The notes under the pieces: model-generated | Told to the model about the DNA's origin: nothing | The model's input: the letters and a program-made list of their open reading frames with translations, nothing else | Databases searched by the model: none | Shown here: positions 44,601 through 54,809 of the stretch, piece after piece | How the letters are laid out: every line of letters begins with the position of its first letter | Position numbering within the stretch: the stretch's first letter is position 1 | Origin: Paracamarosporium sp. OC-R06-R3 | Taxonomy: Eukaryota > Ascomycota > Dothideomycetes > Pleosporales > Didymosphaeriaceae | NCBI GenBank assembly: GCA_019828545.1 | Contig: JACVRA010000210.1 | Coordinates: 682,531 to 746,530 of the forward strand | DNA: 64,000 bases | Reading direction: 5' to 3' | Program-made: the position numbers and the translations under genes

Positions 44601-45098
44601 GTCACGGAAGCATGAGGTTGAAGGGCTGAAAGTAGTTGACGGTGTGCTGGTGATGTTGATGGATGTAGAGGAGGCAGGCGATGAACTTGTAGGTGCAGAA
44701 GTCGTGTTGAATGTATCCGTAGAGGACGTTGCTGTGCTCAGTGGTATGCTTGATGTCGCCAAACTAGTACCCTCAGTGGAGAATGAGTTGCTTGTTGTAC
44801 CCGTGGAGGACATTTCTTCCTCGCAGGGCTCACTCGTAGTGGATGAGGGTGTTGGGAGTGAGGAAAAAGAAGTTCCATGTTTATCCCGTCGGAGGTTCTT
44901 TGGGACATGATCTAGATAGGGCAAAACTCAGTGTTGAGTCCAGAGAGTTTATTGCGTCAAGAGCACTGTGCAGGGAAGAGTTGTTGTGAGGCTGGGCCTC
45001 TTGATGCACTGGGAAGATCATGGAGACTTACACGGTAAAGGGTCTGCAGCGGCCAGTGCTAATACCGCAGTCAAGCAGAGAATGCTAGCAACCCTCAT
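41637..45098 (-). CDS. Secreted Ser/Thr-rich mucin-like repeat protein, 1113 aa
   Basis: Exon 1 is 45098-45032 and exon 2 is 44911-41637. The 120-nt intron (donor GTAAGT, acceptor TCTAG) joins ADPLP to YHVPKNLRR in frame. Residues 1-18 form a signal peptide (MRVASILCLTAVLALAAA). After a short region with a few cysteines, over 900 residues are almost only Ser, Thr, Pro, Ala, Gly, Val and Glu. A central block consists of about 16-residue repeats of the type TTQSFTSFSNSSTPTQ. Dense O-mannosylation and an extended rod are expected. There is no C-terminal hydrophobic GPI signal; the end is GYYPPPPPHTYDVEKARRGM. It is probably a wall- or matrix-associated adhesin/mucin. No enzymatic domain. Repeats suggest size variation among strains. 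Confidence 0.88.
43230..44040 (-). repeat. Tandem repeat block of the mucin gene, roughly 48-bp units
   Basis: On the plus strand the motif AAGCTCGTAAAGCTCTGCGTAG recurs in slightly changed form more than ten times. It encodes the TQSFTSFSNSS repeats. Higher-order units joining two or three of these with a TSSPEFTSF segment are visible, so unequal exchange is likely. Confidence 0.8.
44505..44537. repeat. GAA/TTC trinucleotide run in the mucin gene
   Basis: Six to seven consecutive GAA units on the plus strand (after AAGTGAAA) encode a poly-Ser run on the minus strand. Confidence 0.7.
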
Positions 45099-47273
45099 TT
45101 TGATGAAAGGAGCAAACGCCCTTCTAGTTCTTGACCGCACAAAATGAGTGAAGAAAACGAAAGAATGTCTCAGCAGAGACACACCGGGATAACGAAGGCT
45201 GATCTTGTATGATGTGCGCCTCAGCGTTTATATGATGGTGATGGAGTAGCACTTGTTTCATGTTCCAGGTATCAATGCCGATAACGCTGCGATACTGGCA
45301 CTGGCCACACCAATATACACAAGAACAGTGCATCGGGAGACTGCTTTCTTGCCCGACGGACCCACACCCTTGATCATACTGTCGCAGGCGGGAGCCGATT
45401 ACAAGCTAGCAGACGGGAAACTGCATTGTCCATTTGTGGAAAATCTGAAATGAAATGGCGACGGGAAAGGAAACGAATAACAACTCTCATCTGAGCAGTT
45501 TCCAACGTTCCGTGAAGATATCTCAAGTTGAACAGCACCACATGTTGATTCCAACTTTGGGCATGAAAAGTATGGTGGGAACCAAGCAGCTATCCAAATA
45601 CGAGTGTAGGACGGCAACAAGTCGCTCAGCCAACTGTAGTGCAGCTCCAGTAGTGGCCTCACCTCAAGTGTGCGATGTAGAAGTGGAATATTGACACGAC
45701 CAGGGTTATTCGGCTTTCGGATTGACACAATACACAAGCTTCATAGTTCGGCAAAGCGTTGTTGCGACCCAATCAACCTTGTGTAGGTCGAGTCGGACGC
45801 GAACCGCTGCACTGTGCCGCTTCGGATGGGCTTGAGGGTTCTAAAGCTCCGGTAACTGTGGCACGAAAGACGGAAAGTTGACTGATAAACTACATGTTGA
45901 CGAACACCTCTTGTGATGTCTTCGTTGGTGCAAACATCATCCTGTAACGTTTCTGCGATAAGGAACGGCGTCCACACACGCATGCATACAAACCCCACGC
46001 TTTTCTCGTTCCCTGTGTCAACCGGGACGAAGTGTGAGTGTTGCAAGGTAAGGAGCAAGAGCCTGTACACTGATGTTGAGCTTAAAACTGAAGGAGGGGA
46101 ATGCAATCATATCCTTGGCTGCAGGCAGGCAATTGTACGGTATTATCAAATTTCGCATGTACACAAAAGCGAGGAGGAAGCCCCGCTGGGATTCAACAAG
46201 CGAGTCGCATTGTCGCTCATCTTTCTGCATGGGCGATGGTGGGTGATTGACGAAGAAAGAGGTGTGCCGCCACAGGTCCCATGTAGAACATGCCTAGAAC
46301 CAAATAGGTGAATGTCGAATAAGAGAGATTAGCTCCGCTAAAGGCTTTCGTCTCAAATGGCAAAGTAACTAGAAAGGAGATTATACGTTGTACCGACATT
46401 CAGTGCGATCAACAATGGGATTGTAAGCTAATCCATGTTGCGACGTGAATTGCTGTGTGGCTTCGTACAAGTGGGACAAGAACTCGAGGAAGGGAGACGG
46501 AACCAGGGCGCTAGTGGGCGCATAGCAGCGACGCGGGACGCGTAGAGTCGTACCTTGCCGCGAGCATGTAAATAGCCGTAGGAGTACAGTCTAGGAAAAG
46601 GAATGCGGGGAGTTGTCGGACTTGACTTCGCGTGTGTGATTTGAGCAAGGCCTCGAGCGCAACGTCGCACTGCATTGACGGGCCGTTCCCGAGGCCAGGG
46701 AATCACGGTGCGCCGAGGCGCAATCTCCGCGCGATAGTCGAATATGGATATTCAGTCCGGGCACGGTTCAAACACAAGCATGTCGATGAACAACTGAGCA
46801 GAAGAGATTGGTGGCACAACCAGATGGCGTTTCCATTATATTATCATAAATTTTAGCATAGCTTACATGTGCGTCGCGAAGAGGACTGTCAAGGTAAAGC
46901 AGACGCCACCTTCGGAAAGGTTCCTTGGCCCTATTACTTTTGCAGTGTTGCGCCGTACAACTCCAGGTGTGTATATCCTCCCACGGCTCGTTATTTCGTC
47001 AACCCATCCTTGGGTGGTGTAGCACGGTTACCATAACCGCACCGTAATAAAGAATGCAAGCTTGCCCAACAACTTATACAGGCTAAAGGGTTTTGTGACG
47101 TGAAGAGGCCACGGGTGACACCCTTTTTGAGCCTTGTTGCAGGTGAGACTTTGCCAGATAGAAAAGTACAAGACAGGTGTCTGAACGCCGAACACCTTCT
47201 TGGTATCATAGTCCCAAAACGTATAATTCTTCCAGACAATCCAGTAAACACCAAATAACAAATTTACAATCAA
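45099..47273. other. Intergenic, no supported gene
   Basis: This 2.2-kb gap holds the mucin promoter and the 3' flank of the next minus-strand gene. Frames on both strands are below about 130 codons and show no splice pattern or domain. Confidence 0.45.
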
Positions 47274-48720
47274 TTATTGGTCCCAGTTCACGAAGGAGGT
47301 GTCTTCGAATGGCTCGGCGAGAAGTCCATCGCTGGCGTTCCGGCTACCGTCATGAGTTTGGTAATGATCAAAAAAGTTCGAAAATTCAAAGTTGGTTGGT
47401 GTGAAAAGCGGTTGCGGGGTGTAAAGCTGATCTGACATAGCTGACGGCGGTGTGGTCGAGTTCGAAGGGCCAGCTGAAGTATCAAGCTTGATCGAATGTT
47501 CCGGGGCCAATGTCTGCGCAATCCCAGGATGAGATATGCCAGACGTCAAAGCTCGAGAAGACTTTGGTGACAGATTAGGATTATAAGTATACGTGCCAGT
47601 GAAGGGTTGCGGCAGATTCTCACTGCCTGACATGAAAAGTGATGTGCGCGGGTCGCTGGGGTCAAGAGCAGAACCAATGAGTTGCTGTGACTCGGGTGGC
47701 AAAGACATAGATAGAGGATTCATGTCAAGTACCTGGGAGGCTCCGAATGGCAAGGCACCAAATTGGAAAGAGATCGGTGAAGTATGCTCCGATTTGAGTT
47801 GCGGGGTGGCATGTCCCGACGTGGAGGTCGATGGAGTGCTGGCATGTGCACGCTGAGGGGACACAGGCTGCTGTTGCAAGCTTTGAGCCGTCGATGTCCT
47901 TGACAACGATGGCCGTGATTTAGCATCAGAAGGCTGTTGAGCAGCAGTTTCGAGAGCATGTGGTGGCAGCGACATTCGTCTGTTAAATTCCCCTCGCGGT
48001 GTGGTGGCATTGGAACCGGACTGGGTGACAGGGGCAAAGTCGGTCATCATATGAGGCGAGGCGATAGAAGCCGAGCGTTGGTGCGGCTGAGGTCTCTGGG
48101 GAATGCTGTACGGGACGTGACGATAGCCTTGTGGTTGATGCTGGAACCCTTGGGGACTGAAGGGCTGCTGGGGTTGGGCAAAGTCTTGGGTAGCGGTACT
48201 GCTGAATGCCTGGGGCGGAAGCATGGGGCCATTCATCATAGGCAACTGGTTGGCGTTCGGCTGGAACTGGGAGCCGTAGGGCTGCATCTGGTGGCCGGGG
48301 AACTGTTGGTTGAGGAACATGTTCCGAACACCATGCTGGGTGGCGATGTAGTCATGCAGCTTGCGGTTAAAGAGCCATGATGAGGTCTGCAGGTGAGCGT
48401 TGAGTCTCTGGTACTGGGTGGGCAGGTCGTCGTCCTCTTCTTCGTACATCTCCTCGTTGACGACATCTTGCTCAGTGACGCGCAGTGCACGCCCAGTCCG
48501 CTTCTTGTGGATCTCAGAAGCGCGACGGGCAGACTCAATGCGTGCCTCGAGGCTGCGGTCACTTCTACGCGACGCAGCAATGTAGGCGCTGCAGGCACAT
48601 TAGCATAAAGAAGGGTACTCGAGTGGGGGCGACAACATACCGCTCCTGGTTCTCCTCGTGGGTGCGCTCCGTCTTGACGGGCTTCACGGTGGGAAAGGTT
48701 GCTCGCCGGTCGGCAGGCAT
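47274..48720 (-). CDS. Q/P-rich conserved fungal-type protein of unknown function, 464 aa
   Basis: Exons are 48720-48641 and 48588-47274; the 52-nt intron (branch TGCTAATG, acceptor TGCAG) joins in frame. The N-terminal 110 residues look conserved and helical: MPADRRATFPTVKPV, then AYIAASRRSDRSLEARIES, ARRASEIHKKRTGRALRV and a MYEEEDDDLPTQYQRL acidic segment. The rest is Gln/Pro/Ser/Met-rich low complexity, with FSSTATQDFAQPQQPFSPQ-like stretches. The C-terminus NFEFSNFFDHYQTHDG and FEDTSFVNWDQ is aromatic/acidic, like transcriptional activation segments. There is no zinc finger, bZIP or homeodomain. The very long upstream gap suits a regulatory gene. A role in transcription is inferred from composition only. 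Confidence 0.78.
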
Positions 48721-51700
48721 GGTGAGTGAGTGAGGCGTGGGGCGACAGCGTGGGGCAGGGCAGGGCAGGCGCGAAGTGGTTTAATCTCTACCAAGACAGG
48801 CAGCGACAACAAAGCTACTACTGGGCGACGCGACTCGTCTGGAACAAAGAGCAGCGGCAGCAGCAACGTCGGTGGCGGCGGCGGCGGAGGAGCAACGGTG
48901 GGAAGAGCGGGCGACGAGGCAGCGGGCGGGGAACAGTGGCAACAGGAGTGGAGGGGCGTGACGGGCGCAGCAGGCCTAATAATGGGCCGAAGGGTTGGAG
49001 CTAGAAGGTGACTACTTCGGATGCCAGGGCACAGGCGACAATTGACCGGGCCCGATTCAGAGGGGGACAGGAGGGCAGCGCGTGCAATCGACGTCGCAGC
49101 GTTCACGCACGGCGGCGATGGGCGGATGCTGCCGGGGGTTGGAGATCGTGGGATGGAGATCGCGGGTTGCGACCAGAAGCGGCGATCAGGGAGACAGGCC
49201 AGCTGAGACCAAGCGCCGAGCTGAGGAACGCGGATCGAGAAGCTCGCCAGAGGGGAGGTGACAGAGGTTGCAATGGACAGGATGGGAAGCGTGGTTGGTG
49301 GTTGGTGGTTGGCGGGCTGCGGCGGTGTGCTGTACGACGACTACCCGCAGCGGTCTTGTCTAATAACAAGAGGAAGAGAGACAAAGGCTGGCGGGCAGCG
49401 GGAGGCTGAGAGATGGGGATTCGGAATCAGGATGGGCATTCTGGGGGCGCGGGAAGGGCGTTGATAAAAGGCGAGGATGCGCGAGGGCAGCGCGCGCATC
49501 CACTGAGCGGGCGCTCTTTCTGCTCCGCGCGGGCGTCGGAGCACATGTTTGGCGGGTCGGCGAGGTATGGGAGGGGACGAGTTCCCCAGCACCGATGCGG
49601 CTAGCACCAGCCCGCCGTAGCATGCCTCGGCCGCTTTGCCATGGAGGCGCCAAAAGGAAGGATGACATGGCATACACTCGGGCGCAGATGGCAGAGCGTC
49701 CGGCATGGGCACAGCAGGCAAGGAAGGGCACGAAGGGCACACTCGGCCCGCCATACCGTTCATGGCAGCACCAGCACCGCACATGGGCCTCCCTGGAAAG
49801 GGGCTGCTGCTTCGCCTGCCGTCTCACGCCAGCTCCGCAGCCGCGGTGGGGACGGGCAATCCTCATCTCCAGCACGATGCGCAGATCCGAATCCGAAGCT
49901 TTCAGGCGTCGCCCGGGCCCTCGCGTATCGAGCATTCCCTGTCGCGGGTGCAGCAGATCTGGCTTAGGCGCGATCTGGAAGATCTGAGATCGCGCTCCGC
50001 CCCACGCCCTTGCCAGCTTCATGCCTGCCCGCCCGACTCCCCATTGGTTTGCCAGCCTTGTCTGGCTGATCTGGAAGAAATGCCATGTCAGAAGGCCTCG
50101 TCGTTTTGTCCGTTGGCAGTGCCCCTTATGACGCAGCGCCCCCCCAGGAACAGGATTCGCAATTTGCATTTCGCCTGAGCAGAATCCCATGAGCTCCACC
50201 CCCCACTTATGTCACCCACGACATCTAGACTGCCGCACCGTGCAGCTACGTCACTCCACACGCCGTCCGACCCCGTCGTGGCCGTCGTGGCCGTCGTGGC
50301 CGTCGTGGCCGTCGTGGCCACCAACTGCTGACCCACGTAGCCGGGCCCTCGAACAACCTGGACGCTCAAGGCATGCATGCATCGAAGGCGTTGCGAGCTT
50401 CGTCAGCCCTGGCATTAGCTCCGTCGCCCACATCAAAGAGCACCTTCTTGGAACCTCCCGAATGCTAACATGAAGTCTTTCCGGCCTGCCATACGGCCGC
50501 ACTTTGGTTGGTGGCTTTCCGTCCCGCGAGCCTAGGCACCATGGTTCGCACGAACCCTGAACCCCAAGTCCACGGCTCCTGTTGCAACCAAATCAAAATA
50601 CTGTTCGAAAACGTCGACACACACCCAACGGCATAGCGAAAATTACATGTCCATGAATCGAGCACGGTCATTATGTGCATTCGCGACCCTCTGCGCAACC
50701 ATTCCCTCGTACAAGGTACCACCAACTCTGCTAAACATTTTGCCCTGCATCCCCCGCCCTAACCAGAAAATCTAACCGTCTCGTCCGGAGAGACCCTGCC
50801 TGCCCACTCCTCACTTCAACTTGCATCTTCGTACATGCAAAGGGAGCCTGATAGGCTGCCGTAAGCTGCAAGATATCTGCGCCGTCTCCAATTTTCCTGG
50901 AAATTTCAGATCGGACTAGCAACATATCACTCCGCGGTGTGCAATACGAGACCCCTCTTGTCTAGGCTTCCGGACAACACTCCGTACCGTTGGCTACTCA
51001 CGGGCGTTCGCGTATTCGCCTGCGGAACACCTGCTTTCGTCCCGCTGCGTTGGATTGGACTCGGGTCAGTCACCGAGACCACCTGCGAACAAACAAGACG
51101 AGGGGGCCGCGCTTATTTCCTCCGGCGTCCCAACAACGTTTCGACAAACGCTGCGAATCAGATTCCGTACACCAGGATCCTACATCAACCTAAATCCTAC
51201 AATAGATTTTCAATAGCTCGCATTTCGGCTGCAGGGTCGCCTTACCAAGCATGCATCAAACCAGGGCACCTACTCCACGACAATGCAATAACGAGCAGTC
51301 GTCGCATCAGGCAGTTTGCTATAACTTGGTATTTCTCAATTACTCCCATGCTCGTGAACTATGGATGTACGGAATTGTATTCGTACATACAATGACCGTC
51401 TACAGTATCTATGGTAGTATTTCAGATGCTCACTACAACATGTGAACCGCAACACGCGTGGCCTGCACCGAGATTGAGGCCAAACTTTTAGTTTTACCTC
51501 ACATGGCGCGCAAGGATACGATCTACTTCGACAGAAACCCTAGGATAGGCTGAAGTTGATGATACGTTTCTAGCTTGCCCACTGCAGACAACATTCATTT
51601 GCCTCTTTTGATGCCTCTTGCATCGTGCATGTTTTGTCATGTCAATCACACCAGATTCAGCACTATCTAGCAGTGGTACTTATGTCTACCAACGTCTCTC

Positions 51701-53110
51701 ACAACATGCGTGACGCACGCATCTTCTTTCACATCATCACCAAAAACTTGAGCAGAACCCATTCCCCCAGTGTCCCACGTCCGTTCTATCAATCACGCAA
51801 TCTACACTAGTATTAACAACGTACGGCTAAATTGAACTCCAGGGAACAGTGACTATGCCTCTTTATGCTCAGGTTTTGCACTGTATACGTAGGGTGCGAA
51901 TTCAGTCACAGTAGTACCAGTGCGACTGCTAGCTTTCTTCCAACTGATTGTAGTCTGAACGATGTACGGTCCATCACTTCTGACCTAGGACGACGAAGCG
52001 ACTCAACGTCTAGTAATCCATCATTCTCCTCGTCCATTTGTCAACACGATTCGAGTATACTACTCCCTGTACCCCTATAACCAAAGCAAGTTTTTGATCG
52101 ACTTCCGTTCACCCTTTCCATCATCGAAATCCCCCAGACGAAACACACCGAAATGGGCGAACACATCTGTCCCCTGCAAGTTACCTTAGCATGTATATTG
52201 TGCAGGCGGACTACACACTATACTATCCAGGCGCCGTACTAACTCCATGACTCGCCTGCTGTAGAAGACACCCTATGATAGTCGTCTTCTTTGTGCACTC
52301 TAGGACCAAAGCGTAAGCCACATCGAGATCCAGTTGATAGAGCCCTGCAGTTCTGAATGCATTTTGAAAGCCCATGCAACTACCTATGCATCTTTACTCT
52401 GAAGAAGTTGCCCCATAAAAAAAGTTCTCACGGCCACCAATCAACTGCTGAATGTAGACCTATCTTCCAGCCTAAGTTGACGAAGACGGATTGCGTCGGC
52501 ATACGTTTACCTGAGACTCTGAGCAGCATACACATCTAGATACGTCGACGTCTCTGCACCAAACAACGACAGCATGGAACCACAAGCATACGCACACACG
52601 CCGATCCACCGCGCTCGTACCAACAGCTTTTCTTCACTCCGGACATAGGCCAAATTCTGAGTCTACACGTCCGGGTTCGCCACTGCCCACAAACCCCCGC
52701 ACAGGCCACCGCCTCATGGCCCCACGGCCTTATCTCATCACTCCCGCCGAACCGTTGCATTCCAATTTACTGCCGACCTCGGTTCCTGAGCTAACCCCAC
52801 CGTTTAACACGTCTCTCTTACGACGAATTGCTGATCTTACGTTTCATCGCCTGACCAGAGTCCACTGCTCGGGTCGTTTTTTTCCCGTCGAGCGCTGATT
52901 CGCACGGGAGGAAATTCCAAGGGAGCAGATCGTGGCGTGTTGCTAGGGCGTGGAGACCGGGCAGATTGGCGAGGAGGAACTAGACAGTGTTTCGCGGGGA
53001 GTATTGGGTTTTGGAGGACCGAGAACGTGCTTGAGGGCTGCTGCGAGATTGGTCGGGAGTTCGATTGGTGGGCTCGCTTGCGGTAGACTTTCGAGGTTGA
53101 CGTGGGAGAG
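48721..53110. other. 4.4-kb gene-free region
   Basis: The first 1.5 kb (48.7-50.2 kb) is GC-rich with (GGC)n near 48880, giving long chance frames on both strands, including a 279-codon minus frame (50199-49360) of random Arg/Pro/Ala/Ser composition without ATG-linked homology. The rest becomes balanced to AT-rich. A 9-bp repeat lies at 50273-50317. No coding or structural RNA signal is recognised. It probably contains an extended promoter or long 5' UTR for the gene starting at 48720, and the promoter of the methyltransferase at its right end. Confidence 0.5.
50273..50317. repeat. 9-bp perfect tandem repeat CCGTCGTGG x5
   Basis: Five head-to-tail copies of CCGTCGTGG are followed by a partial copy. 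It lies 1.5 kb upstream of the gene starting at 48720, inside the gene-free stretch. It could be a minisatellite or an array of binding sites containing CGTGG/CCACG cores. Confidence 0.85.
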
Positions 53111-54341
53111 ATGGACGAGGAGATGGTGACGGTTGGTGGGAGCGGGATAAGTGGGAACGAGGCTGTCAAGTTGTCAACGCTTCTTCTCAGTGGCAAGGGA
53201 GTCGTGCTTGACGGCGCATTGGCAACATATCTCGAGACATTGGGTGCAGGTACGTCGCTATTCCATTTCTTTCTTCCTGCAGCAAAAGGATCAAAGTGAG
53301 GATGCATATTGCTCCTTAGAAAATTTCCACGCAACCCCCAACCAACACTCTGATATTTCGCTCGCTCGCGTAGTACACCCAATTCATCCCCCACCATGAA
53401 CCTACATCTACAATCTCACCATTGACCAAACCCCACTCACAGACATCTCCTCCGCCCTCTGGTCCGCATCCCTCCTCCAAACCAACCCCTCCCTCATCCA
53501 ACAAACCCACACAACCTACTTCGCCCACGGCGCCCAAATCGCCACCACATCCTCGTACCAAGCCTCTCTCCCAGGACTGACCAAGCACCTCTCCCTCACC
53601 TCAGCAGAAGCCTCAACCCTCATCCAAGAAAGCGTCGTCCTCGCCCAAAAAGCACGCAATGCCTACCTCTCCTCTCCCCAGTCCCACCAGGGCACCACGA
53701 ACGGAGACAGAAGACAAAACGCACTCCTAATAGCAGGCAGCGTAGGTCCCTACGGCGCCTACCTAGCCAACGGAAGCGAATACACAGGCTCCTACACGCT
53801 TTCCCCCGCAGCTTTCCACGCCTTCCACCGCCCCCGCATCTCCGCCCTCCTCTCCGCAGGCGCAGACCTCCTCGCCATCGAAACCATCCCCAGCTTCGCC
53901 GAAACGCAGGCTCTCGCCACTCTCTTGCAAACCGAGTTTCCCCATGCAGAAGCCTGGTTCTCGTTCACGCTCCATGCGTCGTCGGCTGCACGGATAGCCG
54001 ACGGGACACCCGTGGCGGATGTCGTGGCGCTGCTCGAAGCATGCGAGAAGGTTGTTGCCGTGGGCGTGAATTGCGTGTCGCCTGAGGCTGCGCTGGCGGG
54101 GCTGAAGGAGATGCGGAAGGGGACGAGGAAGCCGCTGGTTGTGTATGCGAATTCGGGGGAGACGTGGGATGCGGAGAAGCGCGATTGGGGGGGTGAGAGG
54201 TCTGGTGGTGGCGAGTTGGCGAGGTGGGTGAGGGACGTGTGGGATGTTGGGGCGAGGATCGTTGGGGGGTGCTGTCGGACGGGTCCTGGGGATATTGCCG
54301 TTATTGCGGAAGCGTTGAGGGACATTGACGGTGTGGAGTAG
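53111..54341 (+). CDS. Homocysteine S-methyltransferase (Mht1/Sam4 type), 345 aa
   Basis: Transfers methyl from S-methylmethionine or S-adenosylmethionine to homocysteine, recycling methionine. Exons are 53111-53249 and 53443-54341; the 193-nt intron (donor GTACGT, acceptor CACAG) is long but frame-keeping. The N-terminus has GVVLDGALATYLETLGAD, the family's substrate-site strand. The zinc ligands are visible: C257 in GVNC, and C323/C324 in GGCCRTGP. The ALLIAGSVGPYGAYLANGSEYTGSY block is typical. The start at 53111 (MDEEMVTVG) is the first ATG. Length is near yeast Mht1/Sam4 (about 325 aa). Third positions are very C-rich in exon 2's first half and G-rich in the second, a switch worth noting. 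Cytosolic. Confidence 0.93.
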
Positions 54342-54809
54342 CTGTGCTGAAATGGTGTGAGAGTAAAGAAATACTTAGAGTCAGCTGTTTTGATGCGTTA
54401 TGCGCAGATATGGCGGCGAGCAGCACACCTCAGTGGCACAGAGCTTATTCATGCGTTGTCGTTTGAGTCATCCCAGAGTACGATACACACAGAGAAATAT
54501 GCAGCGGTTCATATCCTAGCGTTGGACACTTGACACCCCTAACATACATACATCTGGTCAAAGTGTGTGCGAATGCAGGATGCCGTACCAAAATGCCATC
54601 AATTAATCATTTCATATGTCTTTGAGCAGGGGGGGGGGGAGAAATGCTATCCGAGAAAGCAAGATTATAGCGTTGGTATAGAATGCACCCCGAAGTCCCC
54701 ACACCCATGCTTCTGAAATAGCATTGCGAGTCACGATTTTCCTGAACCTAAGAGCACCGTACACCATCCTCAAGAACACTCCACGTACCAAATGCAGCCC
54801 AGATGCACT
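54342..54809. other. Convergent intergenic region
   Basis: This 468-bp gap lies between two 3' ends. It contains an 11-G run at 54629-54639. No gene. Confidence 0.5.
54629..54639. repeat. G11 homopolymer
   Basis: Eleven consecutive G residues, isolated in 3' intergenic DNA. Length is prone to sequencing error. Confidence 0.8.

Noticed and set aside
49360..50199. A 279-codon minus-strand frame in the GC-rich gap
   Set aside because: Composition (Arg/Pro/Ala/Ser/Cys) is what GC-rich random DNA gives; plus-strand frames of similar size overlap it, and there is no domain, splice pattern or conserved motif.
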